Source: Gemmatimonadota bacterium (lineage in GTDB: Bacteria; Gemmatimonadota; Gemmatimonadetes; Palauibacterales; Palauibacteraceae). Taken from it: a stretch of DNA of 34,420 nt. The notes beneath the pieces were generated by a model. The model made no database searches. It was not told the DNA's origin and saw only the letters and a program-made list of their open reading frames with translations. Made by a program: the position numbers and the translations under genes. The stretch covers positions 1 to 34,420 of the forward strand of contig JAJDWE010000044.1 in NCBI GenBank assembly GCA_022825725.1, written 5' to 3'. Below, piece after piece: positions 7,346 through 15,453 of the stretch. The first letter of the stretch is position 1. Every line of letters begins with the position of its first letter.

Positions 7346-8510
7346 GATGGAAACCATCCGAGAACACGATTTGAACCGTGTCCGGCTGCTGCTGGGAGAG
7401 TTCCCGGTCGTCGCCCTGCTGGGGGCACGGCAGGTGGGGAAGACCACGCTCGCCCGGCAGCTGGCAGCGGCATACTCCGAGCCGGTGGCTTGGTTCGACC
7501 TCGAGGATCCCGCCGATCTCGCGCGGCTGGACGATCCCGGGTTGGAGCTTCGGCCGATCAAGGGTCTCGTGGTCCTGGACGAGATCCACCGGCTGCCCGA
7601 CATCTTCCAGCTCCTGCGCGTCCTCGCGGATCGTCCCGGCCCCCCGGCCCGCTTCCTCGTGCTGGGGAGCGCCTCGCCCGAACTCCTGCGTCAGACCTCG
7701 GAGTCGCTCGCGGGGCGGGTCGCGTTCCACGAGCTCGACGGCTTCGGCCTCGACGAAGTGGACGACCTGGAGCGGCTCTGGCTGCGCGGCGGGTTTCCGC
7801 GTTCCTACCTCGCTCGCTCGGCGCCCGCGAGCCGCCGCTGGCGCGACGGGTTCATCCGTACGCTTCTGGCGCGGGACCTCCCGGAACTCGGGAGCACCAT
7901 CCCGTCGGCGACGCTCCGCCGCTTCTGGGCGATGCTTGCGCACTGGCACGGACAGATCTGGAACGGCGCCGAGTTCGCACGCGCCTTCGGCGTCTCCCAC
8001 GCGACGGTCCGGCGGTATCTGGACCTCCTGACCTCCGTTTTCGTGGTGCGGCAGCTTCAACCGTGGTTCGAGAACATCAGCAAGCGCCAGGTGCGGTCCC
8101 CGAAAGTCTATATCGGCGACTCGGGCGTTCTGCATGCGCTGCTCGACCTTACCAGTCGGACAGACGTCGTGTCGCATCCCAAGGTGGGAGCTTCGTGGGA
8201 GGGGTTCGTCATCCAACAGATTGTCCATTTGCAGCGGGCCGCCCCCGAACAGTGCTTCCACTGGTCTACCCACACGGGAGCGGACCTCGATCTGCTCGTG
8301 ATGGATGGAGCGAGGCGCCACGGGTTTGAGGTAAAGCGGTCGGAGGCGCCCAAGCTCACGCGGTCGATGCGTTCGGCTCTGGAGACGCTGAATCTGGACC
8401 GTCTGGATGTCGTCCACGCCGGCACGGAACGCTATCGGATGGCGCCCAACGTGCGTGCACTTCCCGCGTCGGACCTGGCCGGAACTTTGGCGCCGCTACC
8501 GGACAGGTGA
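7344..8510 (+). CDS. AAA_14/DUF4143 ATPase
   Basis: 388 residues; ATGs at 7344 and 7347 are both possible starts, with no Shine-Dalgarno site, consistent with a leaderless message. The Walker A is GARQVGKT (27-34), Walker B is LVVLDEIH (75-82), and a sensor-like LVLGSASPEL follows. A central helix-turn-helix-like region (FARAFGVSHATVRRYLDLL) and the DUF4143 C-terminus end with GADLDLLV...GFEVKRSEAP, the D-(x)n-ExK pattern of PD-(D/E)XK nuclease-like folds. Such proteins are common, patchily distributed and uncharacterised; roles in DNA or stress processes are guessed. It lies alone between divergent and downstream genes and only 15 bases separate it from the aminotransferase gene, so readthrough is likely. 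Confidence 0.93.
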   Translation: MMETIREHDLNRVRLLLGEFPVVALLGARQVGKTTLARQLAAAYSEPVAWFDLEDPADLARLDDPGLELRPIKGLVVLDEIHRLPDIFQLLRVLADRPGPPARFLVLGSASPELLRQTSESLAGRVAFHELDGFGLDEVDDLERLWLRGGFPRSYLARSAPASRRWRDGFIRTLLARDLPELGSTIPSATLRRFWAMLAHWHGQIWNGAEFARAFGVSHATVRRYLDLLTSVFVVRQLQPWFENISKRQVRSPKVYIGDSGVLHALLDLTSRTDVVSHPKVGASWEGFVIQQIVHLQRAAPEQCFHWSTHTGADLDLLVMDGARRHGFEVKRSEAPKLTRSMRSALETLNLDRLDVVHAGTERYRMAPNVRALPASDLAGTLAPLPDR

Positions 8511-8525
8511 CGAGAGGGGTACTCG

Positions 8526-9434
8526 ATGCTGCAACGATTTGACGAACGGAACCGGGACCTCATCGTCAACGTGAACGGGACGCTGGTCCACCGGGACGAG
8601 GCCGGCGTCAGCCCCTTCGACTCGGTGGTGCAGGGGGGCGACGCCGTCTGGGAAGGGCTGCGCCTCTACGACGGCCGCATCTTCAAGCTGCGTGAGCACC
8701 TCGCGCGGCTCCGGTCCTCTGCCCTGGCGCTCGCTTTCGCCGAGATTCCGTCGGACGAGGAGATCATCGAGGAGATCCGCCGGACTCTCGCCGCGAACGG
8801 CATGCGCGACGGAGTGCACATCAGGCTCACGCTGACGCGGGGCGTGAAGGTCACGAGCGGCATGGATCCGCGCCTCAACCAGTCGGGCCCCACGCTCATC
8901 GTCCTCGCCGAGCACAAGGCGCCGGTCTACGACCGATCCGGGCTGCGGCTGATCACCAGTTCGCTGCGCCGCTTCGGGCCGGACACGCTGGATCCGAAGA
9001 TCCATCACGCGAACCTCCTCCAGTCGATCCTCGCCAAGATCGAGGCGAACGTGGCCGGCGCCGACGACGCGCTGATGCTCGACCCGCGCGGATTCATCGC
9101 CGAGACGAACGCGACGAACCTCTTCTTCGTCTCGGGCGGGGTCGTGATGACGAGCCGGACCGTCGCCTGTCCGGAGGGGATCACGCGAGCCACGGTGCTC
9201 GATCTCTGCGCGGAGCACGATATCCCGAGCCGGGTCAAGGATCTCTCCCTCACCGAGGCCTACCGCGCGGACGAGGCGTTCTGCACCGGGACGATGGGGG
9301 AACTGGCGAGCGTGACCGAAATCGACGGGCGGGTCATCGGAGATGGGTCGCCGGGGTCGCTCACGAAACGCCTCGGCGATCTCTACCGTGACATGACCGT
9401 GCGCGAAGGGGTCGTCGTCTCGCCATCCGTGTGA
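8526..9434 (+). CDS. Class IV PLP aminotransferase (branched-chain/D-amino-acid type)
   Basis: 302 residues. The fold-type IV aminotransferase signature is complete: N-terminal VNGTLVHRDEAGVSPFDSV, the PLP Schiff-base Lys158 in LDPKIHHANLLQS, Glu193 in GFIAETNATNLFFV (cofactor ring nitrogen ligand), and the phosphate-binding GITRATVLDLC and CTGTMGEL segments. Length and motifs fit branched-chain amino acid aminotransferase (IlvE) and its D-alanine or 4-amino-4-deoxychorismate lyase relatives; the precise substrate cannot be fixed by eye, so no symbol is given. It has a weak GAGAGGGG site before the ATG. It is followed after 36 bases by the second alpha/beta hydrolase, perhaps as one transcript, but no pathway link is evident. 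Confidence 0.92.
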   Translation: MLQRFDERNRDLIVNVNGTLVHRDEAGVSPFDSVVQGGDAVWEGLRLYDGRIFKLREHLARLRSSALALAFAEIPSDEEIIEEIRRTLAANGMRDGVHIRLTLTRGVKVTSGMDPRLNQSGPTLIVLAEHKAPVYDRSGLRLITSSLRRFGPDTLDPKIHHANLLQSILAKIEANVAGADDALMLDPRGFIAETNATNLFFVSGGVVMTSRTVACPEGITRATVLDLCAEHDIPSRVKDLSLTEAYRADEAFCTGTMGELASVTEIDGRVIGDGSPGSLTKRLGDLYRDMTVREGVVVSPSV

Positions 9435-9470
9435 CGGGCGCATATCATCTCCCCGGGGAAAGGGGGGGCC

Positions 9471-10373
9471 ATGACGACACCCGAATGGCGGGTTCCGGAG
9501 CCGCTCGACACCGTCGAGATCGAAGCGGCCGGCGGCGCCCGCATAATTCTCAGGCGGCACGGGGACGTGAACGGCCCGCGGCTCGTGCTCAGCCATGACA
9601 ACGGGCTCGCGATCGACCTCTACTATCCGTTCTGGTCCCGCCTCGCGTCCCGCTTCGAGTTGATCGTCTACGACCTCCGCAACCACGGCCGGAACCCGAC
9701 GGCCGACCTCGCCGACCGCAGCGTCGCGACCTTCACGGCCGACGACGCGCGCATCCGGGCCGGCATCGAAGAGCACTTCGGCGCGAAGCCCGCGGTCGGC
9801 GTGTTCCATTCGCTGTCTGCGATGATCGCCCTCAACCAGGATCCGCCGGGGCGCGGGTACGCGGGGCTCGTCCTCTTCGATCCGCCCATGTATTTGCCCG
9901 ACGGCGACCACTACGGCATCGACACGCTCTGGCGGCGGCTGGGCATGCTCGCGCGGCATCGCCAGCCCCGGTTCGCCACGCGGGAGGAGTTTGCCGAGGA
10001 GTTCCGGCGTTCATGGGTGTTCGAGTTCACCCGGCCGGGGGTGGAACACCTCGCGGCCGAGACGCTGCTCCGCCCCGCGTCCGACGGGGACGGGTACGAA
10101 CTCCGCTGCCCGCGCGAGTTCGAGGCACAGGTGTTCGACTACGGCTTCGCGTACGTCTTCGAGCCGGACACGACGGACTTCGCCTGTCCGGTGAAGGTGA
10201 TCGGAGGCGATCCGGGCGTCGAGTTCTCCTCGCTGCCCAGCGTCGACCTGGAGGGACTGATCGGGTGGGACTACGACTTCATCCCGCATACGACGCATTT
10301 CCTGCAGCTGGAACACCCCGAGGAGTGCGTCTCGACGATGGTCGCGTTCCTCGAACAGGCGGGCCTCGCGTAG
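9471..10373 (+). CDS. Alpha/beta hydrolase fold protein (paralogue 2)
   Basis: 300 residues, a close paralogue of the protein at 1816-2721: NGPRLVLSHDNGLA, FGAKPAVGVFHSLSA, CPVKVIGGDP and TTHFLQLE...PEEC are shared nearly word for word. The proposed triad is Ser114, Asp247 and His276, at matching positions. The elbow again reads F-H-S-L-S. A GGGAAAGGGGGGG tract precedes the ATG. There is no signal peptide. Strong conservation of the pocket region against divergence in the 135-235 lid region (RRLGMLARHRQPRFAT here) suggests the same chemistry on different substrates. It lies between the aminotransferase and photolyase genes on the same strand. The substrate is unknown. Confidence 0.9.
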   Translation: MTTPEWRVPEPLDTVEIEAAGGARIILRRHGDVNGPRLVLSHDNGLAIDLYYPFWSRLASRFELIVYDLRNHGRNPTADLADRSVATFTADDARIRAGIEEHFGAKPAVGVFHSLSAMIALNQDPPGRGYAGLVLFDPPMYLPDGDHYGIDTLWRRLGMLARHRQPRFATREEFAEEFRRSWVFEFTRPGVEHLAAETLLRPASDGDGYELRCPREFEAQVFDYGFAYVFEPDTTDFACPVKVIGGDPGVEFSSLPSVDLEGLIGWDYDFIPHTTHFLQLEHPEECVSTMVAFLEQAGLA

Positions 10374-10401
10374 CCGACCCCGCGCCGCCCCACAGCGCGA
10401 C

Positions 10402-10419
10402 ACGTTCCCGCGGGAACGT
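10402..10419 (+). promoter_or_regulatory. Perfect 18-bp palindrome just upstream of the photolyase start
   Basis: ACGTTCCCGCGGGAACGT is a perfect dyad ending six bases before the ATG at 10426, in the 52-bp gap after the hydrolase gene. It could be a repressor operator, or as RNA a 7-bp hairpin with a CGCG loop that covers the ribosome-binding region. No T-tract follows, so a terminator is less likely. Confidence 0.55.
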
Positions 10420-10425
10420 CGAGCC

Positions 10426-11877
10426 ATGATGGCCCCGGTCATCGTCTGGTTCCGGCGCGACCTTCGCATCCACGACAACGCCGCGCTCGCCGGGGTCGCC
10501 GAGTCCGGGCGGCCCGTCGTTCCCCTCTTCGTGCTGGACGAGGCGAACTCCGGAATTCGGCCACTCGGCGGTGCGTCCCGATGGTGGCTGCACGAGAGCC
10601 TGCGCTCGTTGGCGCGTGATCTCGCCGGGCTCGGGCTCTCCCTCGGCCTGCGGCGGGGCCCGGCGGTCGATGTTCTCCGGGAGGTCGTTCGCGAGACCGG
10701 CGCGGGCCGCGTGGTGTGGAACCGGCTCTACGAACCGGCGTCCGTCGCGCTCGACTCGGAGGTCAAGACCGTGCTTCGTGCCGCCGGGGTTGAGACGGAG
10801 AGCTATGCAGGCTCGCTCCTCAGCGAGCCGGGAGAGATCCTGACCCGCCAGGGAGGGCGTTACCGCGTCTTCACCCCCTTCTGGCGCCGGCTCCGGGAAC
10901 GATACCGGGCGCCGCTGCCGCACCCCGCGCCGGAACGGCCGACCCCGGGCTCCGCGATCGAGAGCGACCGCCTCGAGGACTGGCGGTTGCAGCCGACGGC
11001 GCCCGACTGGGCGGGCGGACTCCGGGAAACCTGGGAGGTGGGGGAGGCCGCGGCCCGGCGGCGGCTGGCCGGTTTCATGGAAGGCGCGGTCGAACGATAC
11101 GCGAGCGACCGCGACCGGCCGGACCTGAAAGGCAGCTCACGGCTCTCCGCGCACCTGCACTGGGGCGAGATCGGGCCGCACCAGGTGTGGCGCGCCGCCG
11201 CCCCGCTCATCGAAGCCGCCGCCCCCGCGCCGACCGGCGCCGAAGCGCTTCTCCGCGAACTTGCGTGGCGCGATTTCAACCATCACCTGCTGTACCACTT
11301 CCCGACCATGGAAAAGGAGAACTGGCAGCCCGCCTTCAACGGCTTCCCATGGGGTGATGATCCGTCGGCGCTCGCCGCCTGGCAGGAGGGCCGCACCGGC
11401 TATCCGATCGTGGACGCGGGGATGCGCGAACTCTGGCACACCGGCTGGATGCACAACCGCCCGCGGATGATCGCCGCGTCCTTTCTGACGAAGGATCTGC
11501 TCGTCCACTGGCGGCACGGTGAGGCGTGGTTCCGGGATACGCTCGTCGACGCCGACCTCGCCAACAACGTCGCGAACTGGCAGTGGGTCGCGGGTTCGGG
11601 CGCCGACGCCCAGCCCTTCTTCCGCATCTTCAACCCCGTGAGGCAGGCCGAGAAGTTCGACCCGGAGGGCGCCTACGTACGCCGCTGGGTGCCGGAGATC
11701 TCGCGCCTCCCCAACCGCTGGCTCCACCGGCCGTGGGAGGCCCCGAGCGAAGTGCTCAGCGCAGCCGGAGTCCGACTCGGGCGCGACTACCCGCTACCCA
11801 TCGTCGACCACGCGCAAGCCCGCCAACGAGCGCTGGAGGCTTATCGTCAGCTCGAACCACCGAGGAATCCTCGGTAG
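10426..11877 (+). CDS. phrB: Deoxyribodipyrimidine photolyase (CPD photolyase, class I)
   Basis: 483 residues, normal for a class I CPD photolyase. The N-terminal antenna-binding alpha/beta domain begins VIVWFRRDLRIHDNAAL (residues 5-21). The FAD-binding helical domain (about 210-470) shows GSSRLSAHLHWGEIGP, LLRELAWRDFNHHLLYH, TGYPIVDAGMRELWHTGWMHNR and the conserved DLANNVANWQWVAGSGADAQPFFRIFNP, including tryptophans of the electron-transfer chain. It repairs UV-induced cyclobutane pyrimidine dimers using blue light; a related cryptochrome role is less likely given the full set of repair residues. Two adjacent ATGs (10426, 10429) follow a weak ribosome site that lies beside the 18-bp palindrome, which may regulate expression. 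The next gene (VapC) converges 26 bases away. Confidence 0.96.
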   Translation: MMAPVIVWFRRDLRIHDNAALAGVAESGRPVVPLFVLDEANSGIRPLGGASRWWLHESLRSLARDLAGLGLSLGLRRGPAVDVLREVVRETGAGRVVWNRLYEPASVALDSEVKTVLRAAGVETESYAGSLLSEPGEILTRQGGRYRVFTPFWRRLRERYRAPLPHPAPERPTPGSAIESDRLEDWRLQPTAPDWAGGLRETWEVGEAAARRRLAGFMEGAVERYASDRDRPDLKGSSRLSAHLHWGEIGPHQVWRAAAPLIEAAAPAPTGAEALLRELAWRDFNHHLLYHFPTMEKENWQPAFNGFPWGDDPSALAAWQEGRTGYPIVDAGMRELWHTGWMHNRPRMIAASFLTKDLLVHWRHGEAWFRDTLVDADLANNVANWQWVAGSGADAQPFFRIFNPVRQAEKFDPEGAYVRRWVPEISRLPNRWLHRPWEAPSEVLSAAGVRLGRDYPLPIVDHAQARQRALEAYRQLEPPRNPR

Positions 11878-11903
11878 TTGCCCCGGCCTCGATTTCGCTG
11901 TCC

Positions 11904-12452
11904 TCATCTCGTCAGAATGCGGTCCAGCCGGTCCAGCGCCTCGCGGACATCCCGAAGGGCGGACTCGGCCGTGGAATCGGAGGACCGGGCTCCGTACGGT
12001 TCCGCCGGCTCCCGCACCCTCGGCGGCTCCGGGCCTTCCGGCTGAATAATTGTGAACGGCACATGGCGGTATCCGCGCTTCATGCGGTAGGCGGAGAAGT
12101 GCCGTCGGTCGAGCGTGAACACCCGGTCGATGCCCAGGCGCTCCCCGACACAGACCAGAGAGGCGTCCGCGAAGTCCATCGGCGTATCCGCGTACCGGAC
12201 CATGAGGTCGAAACAACGCCGCAGATCCGAATCCTCCAGTCGGGACACCGCGAGCGGGCCGTCGAGCACCAGGTCCATGACGCCCCGCGACGCCCGCCGA
12301 CGTCGCGCCAGCAGGTGGAAGGCCTCCGTGAGTACCGGCGTCGTCGTGACGGACTCGTCGCGCACGGCCGCGAGGGTCCGGCCGTACGCGGCATGGCCGG
12401 GCTCGGATGGATCGAACGCGGCCACAAGAGGCCCCGTGTCGACCAGGATCAT
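11904..12452 (-). CDS. vapC: VapC-type PIN-domain toxin (putative ribonuclease)
   Basis: 182 residues. The PIN domain (1-130) keeps the acidic metal-binding set: Asp5 in MILVDTGPL, Glu43 in VLTEAFHLL, Asp93/Asp96 in MDFADASLV and Asp115 in TLDRRHF. Such toxins cleave tRNA, rRNA or mRNA and are held inactive by their cognate antitoxin. Its ATG overlaps the antitoxin stop in an ATGA, so translation is coupled. The C-terminal 50 residues (about 131-182) form an extra acidic/basic tail, ending in a predicted helix REALDRLDRIL, that is not part of the usual 130-140-aa domain. It sits convergent to the photolyase gene. It could serve as a stabilising addiction module. Confidence 0.87.
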   Translation of the reverse strand: MILVDTGPLVAAFDPSEPGHAAYGRTLAAVRDESVTTTPVLTEAFHLLARRRRASRGVMDLVLDGPLAVSRLEDSDLRRCFDLMVRYADTPMDFADASLVCVGERLGIDRVFTLDRRHFSAYRMKRGYRHVPFTIIQPEGPEPPRVREPAEPYGARSSDSTAESALRDVREALDRLDRILTR

Positions 12453-12754
12453 CGCCGGTGCCTCTCGCGGATCGCCTGCACTACGGCTTCCTTGTGCCGC
12501 CGACGCGGAATGGGAGCGGCTTCGGCCTCGTCCGGAGCCCCGGCCGGCTCATCGTCGTACCGTCGCATGATGCGCGTGTAGGCCTCGCCGAGCGTCTCGC
12601 CCTTCCTGCCCCCCAGGCGGATGCCGTTCACGTACGTGTCGTAGGACCGGAGACCCCGCCTCAACACCTCCGAGATCGAATGGCCGGTCTTCTCCCGGAG
12701 ATCCTCGAGGATCTCCTCTTCCTCTTCACTGAGTCGTACCGTTCGCAGACCCAT
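12449..12754 (-). CDS. vapB: VapB-type ribbon-helix-helix antitoxin
   Basis: 101 residues from the ATG at 12754, preceded by a strong GGGAGGAAG site; the frame is open further upstream but that part overlaps the promoter. The N-terminal TVRLSEEEEEILEDLREKTGHSISEVLRRGL (about 5-35) is a classic ribbon-helix-helix: one strand then two helices. The C-terminal half (GETLGEAYTRIMRRYD and a basic RRRHKEAVVQAIRERHRR end) should wrap the toxin and neutralise it. The gene is the promoter-proximal one of the pair, as is usual, and the protein is expected to repress its own operon by binding the palindrome at 12790-12811. Confidence 0.86.
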   Translation of the reverse strand: MGLRTVRLSEEEEEILEDLREKTGHSISEVLRRGLRSYDTYVNGIRLGGRKGETLGEAYTRIMRRYDDEPAGAPDEAEAAPIPRRRHKEAVVQAIRERHRR

Positions 12755-12789
12755 CGATCTTCCTCCCGGTTCTCGCGCATGGAGACTGA

Positions 12790-12811
12790 TTGTAGTACAC
12801 GAGTAATACAA
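12790..12811 (-). promoter_or_regulatory. vapBC operator/promoter palindrome
   Basis: A 22-bp imperfect palindrome, with arms TTGTA and TACAA flanking TAC/GTA and two symmetric mismatches, lies 35 bases upstream of the antitoxin start. On the minus strand it contains TACAAT, a near-consensus -10 (plus positions 12789-12794). A bound RHH antitoxin dimer would cover the -10, which fits autorepression. Confidence 0.6.
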
Positions 12812-13011
12812 CGTGTCGCCGACCACAAACGTGACGATGCCGGTCGACGGGCAACGATCGCTCGACAGGCCTTGTTTCTAAGAGGGATACCTAACTCGTA
12901 CGTTGGAGCCGCCGACGCGCGCGGGGCGAGGCCCTTCCGGCGCCGCTCGGTTCCGGCGACCCGGGAAATCGTCACGGAGACCGCGTTCGGAGGGAAAGGG
13001 TCAGCGACCGC
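12812..13011. other. Upstream region of the MoxR-system operon
   Basis: About 200 bases between the vapBC operator and the GTG at 13012. It becomes AT-richer near 12865-12905 (TTGTTTCTAAGAGGGATACC), where a promoter for the long plus-strand operon is likely; TCGACA followed about 18 bases later by GATACC is one weak candidate. GGAGGGA lies about 15 bases before the GTG. No open frame of its own was recognised. Confidence 0.35.
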
Positions 13012-15453
13012 GTGTTCGAGTTCTTCTTCAAATACAGGCCCGTCGTGTTCGAACGCGGCGACCTCTCCCTCGCCGCCCCCTGGTGGGGGGTGATTCTCGT
13101 CTTCCTCGGCGTGGGCGCCGTCGTCTGGTTCGCGCTCGAATACCGCCGCGTCGGCCCCACCGTGGAGGCGCGCGACCGCCGGGTCCTCATGGGGCTGCGG
13201 ATGGCCGCGCTCGTAGTCCTCGCCTTCCTCCTGCTGCGGCCGGTGCTCCTCGTCTCGACCGTCGTCCCGCGGCGGAACTTCGTGGCGGTCCTCCTCGACG
13301 ATTCGCGCAGCATGCGCGTGGCCGATGAGAACGGGGAAACGCGCGCGCAACGGATGCTCGACCTCTTCGGTGGGGAAGAGGAGGAGACGGCGGGCGGGGC
13401 GGACGATTCGCCGGCCGATCCCCTGGCCGCCGACCCCGGCGTGTCGGGTTCCGCCGCCATGGATCCCGCGCCCGCGGCCCCCGCCGACGGGCAGGCGTTC
13501 GAGACGCAGCGGGGCGAAGGCGCGCTCCGGCTGGCGCTCGAGGACCGCTTCCGGCTCAGGATGTATGGATTCGATTCCGACGCGGATCGGATCGACGGGG
13601 CGGGCGAGATGGCCTTCACCGGCCCCCGCACGAACCTCGCCGCTGGGCTCACGCGCGTGCAGCAGGAAATGGCCGGACTTCCGCTCTCCGGGATCGTCGT
13701 CGTCTCCGACGGTGCGAACAACGACGACGAGGCGACCCCGCCCCTCTCGGAGGCGCTGCTCTCGGCGCGCGCCGCGGGGATCCCCATCTACACGGTCGGA
13801 CTGGGCGCGGAACGGATCGCCCCGGATGTCGAGGTGCGTCGCGTGGAGGTGCCCCGCGCGGCGCTCGAGGGGACGACGATCGTGGCCGACGTCATCGTCT
13901 CGCACGCGGGACTCGCCGGTCGCACGGTGCGTCTCGACGTGGAGGACGAAGGGCGCATCGTGGGCACGCGCAATCTCACGCTGGGGCCGGATGGAGAGGA
14001 GGCGGTGCAGCTCCAGTTCACGCTGGAGGAGTCGGGGCCCCGCGCGATCCGTTTCTTCGTGGACCCGCAGGAGGGAGAGGCGCTGACCGGCAACAACGAG
14101 CGTCAGGTCCTCGTGGAGGTTGGCGACACGCGCCGGAAGATCCTCTACTTCGAGGGCTCGCCGCGCCCGGAGAACAAGTTCCTGCGCCGCGCCGTGGCGG
14201 ACGACGAGAACCTGCACGTCGTCACGCTCCTGAGGACGGCCGACGAAAAATACCTGCGGCTCGACGTGGAGGGGCCGGGCGAACTCGCCGGCGGGTTCCC
14301 GAGCACGCGCGAGGAGTTGTACGAGTACGACGGGCTGATTCTGGGGAGCGTCGAGGCGAGCTTCTTCACGCACGACCAGTTGCAGATGATGGCGGATTTC
14401 GTGGCACAGCGCGGGGGCGGACTCCTCGTGCTGGGCGGGCGGCGGTCGCTGGGGGAGGGTGGCTATACGGGGACGCCGCTGGCCGACGCTCTGCCCGTGG
14501 TGCTCGGGGGAGCCGGCGAGCCGGACGTGCTCGAGGTGTCGGCCGAACTCACCCTGGCCGGCCGCCGGCACGCGGCGATGAGGATCGCGGAGGCCGCCGA
14601 GTCGTCCGCCGAGCGCTGGACGGAGCTTCCGCCCCTCACCTCCGTGAACCGGGTGTTCGAGCTGAAACCGGGAGCCGTCGACCTCCTCCGGGGCGTGCCT
14701 GCCCAGGGCGAGCCGCGCATGCTCCTCGCGCACCAGAGGTACGGGCGCGGGACGTCGATCGTGTTCGCCGCCCAGGACTCGTGGCTGTGGCAGATGCACG
14801 CGGACATCCCCCTGGAGGACGAGACGCACGAGACGCTGTGGCGGCAGCTGCTCCGCTGGCTCGTGCATGACACGCCCGGGCGCGTCCGTCTCGACTCGGG
14901 CGACGATGTGGTCCCGATGGGGGAGCCGCTGCGGATCCGGGCCGAGGTGGAGGACGAACGATACCTGCGCGTGAACGGGGCGGACGTCGTCGCCACGGTG
15001 ACGGGGCCGGGCGGCGTCGCGTCCGAGGTCCGGCTCGACTGGACGGTCGAGCGCGATGGCGAGTACGAGGGACGTTTCGTGCCGGAGGAGGCGGGACTGT
15101 ACAGCGTGCAGGTCCGAGCCGCGGGCGCCCGGATCGGCGGCGCGGGGGCCGGGGCCGGGACGAGCCGCGACATCGCGGAAGGAGCGAGTTTCTTCCGGGC
15201 GGGGACGCCCCGGATCGAGGAGTTCGGAGCAGGCCGCCGGACGGAACTCCTGCGCAGGATCGCCGACGAAACGGGGGGCCGGTTCTACACGGCCGATGAC
15301 GCGCAGGTGCTGGCCGACGAGATCCGCTACACCGAGAGCGGCGACACGGTGTACGAGGAGCGCTCGCTGTGGGACATGCCGATCCTCTTCCTCCTCCTCG
15401 CGGGTCTGCTCGGCGGGGAGTGGGCGTACCGCCGGCGGAAGGACCTCGCGTGA
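13012..15453 (+). CDS. Membrane VWA/glutamine-amidotransferase-like protein
   Basis: 813 residues from a GTG. Two N-terminal transmembrane helices (about 24-43 and 59-82) are followed by a von Willebrand A fold whose MIDAS motif is D96-D-S98-R-S100 (LLDDSRSM) with later VVVSDGANND. A beta-sandwich middle (about 265-370) and a class I glutamine-amidotransferase-like segment (about 375-505; ILYFEGSPRPENKFLRRA, MADFVAQRGGGLLVLGGRR) follow, then another Ig-like part and a C-terminal helix (about 788-806, ILFLLLAGLLGGEWAYRRR). This is the design of BatA/COG5426-type proteins of MoxR clusters. It overlaps the next gene by four bases. The bulk should face the periplasm, and it probably binds metal and partner proteins through MIDAS, not as an active amidotransferase. 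Confidence 0.85.
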   Translation: MFEFFFKYRPVVFERGDLSLAAPWWGVILVFLGVGAVVWFALEYRRVGPTVEARDRRVLMGLRMAALVVLAFLLLRPVLLVSTVVPRRNFVAVLLDDSRSMRVADENGETRAQRMLDLFGGEEEETAGGADDSPADPLAADPGVSGSAAMDPAPAAPADGQAFETQRGEGALRLALEDRFRLRMYGFDSDADRIDGAGEMAFTGPRTNLAAGLTRVQQEMAGLPLSGIVVVSDGANNDDEATPPLSEALLSARAAGIPIYTVGLGAERIAPDVEVRRVEVPRAALEGTTIVADVIVSHAGLAGRTVRLDVEDEGRIVGTRNLTLGPDGEEAVQLQFTLEESGPRAIRFFVDPQEGEALTGNNERQVLVEVGDTRRKILYFEGSPRPENKFLRRAVADDENLHVVTLLRTADEKYLRLDVEGPGELAGGFPSTREELYEYDGLILGSVEASFFTHDQLQMMADFVAQRGGGLLVLGGRRSLGEGGYTGTPLADALPVVLGGAGEPDVLEVSAELTLAGRRHAAMRIAEAAESSAERWTELPPLTSVNRVFELKPGAVDLLRGVPAQGEPRMLLAHQRYGRGTSIVFAAQDSWLWQMHADIPLEDETHETLWRQLLRWLVHDTPGRVRLDSGDDVVPMGEPLRIRAEVEDERYLRVNGADVVATVTGPGGVASEVRLDWTVERDGEYEGRFVPEEAGLYSVQVRAAGARIGGAGAGAGTSRDIAEGASFFRAGTPRIEEFGAGRRTELLRRIADETGGRFYTADDAQVLADEIRYTESGDTVYEERSLWDMPILFLLLAGLLGGEWAYRRRKDLA

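Noticed and set aside
7344-8510. Defence-island toxin or phage gene
   Set aside because: The motifs are those of ordinary AAA_14/DUF4143 ATPases. Proximity to the HNH unit is suggestive, but the genes are divergent with separate control regions.
10402-10419. Intrinsic terminator of the hydrolase gene
   Set aside because: The palindrome has no T-tract and lies only six bases before the photolyase ATG, so a regulatory site is the better reading, though not proven.
12661-14868. A 735-codon minus-strand open frame starting inside the 813-aa VWA gene
   Set aside because: Antisense shadow that also runs through the vapB antitoxin and its promoter in another frame; no motif.
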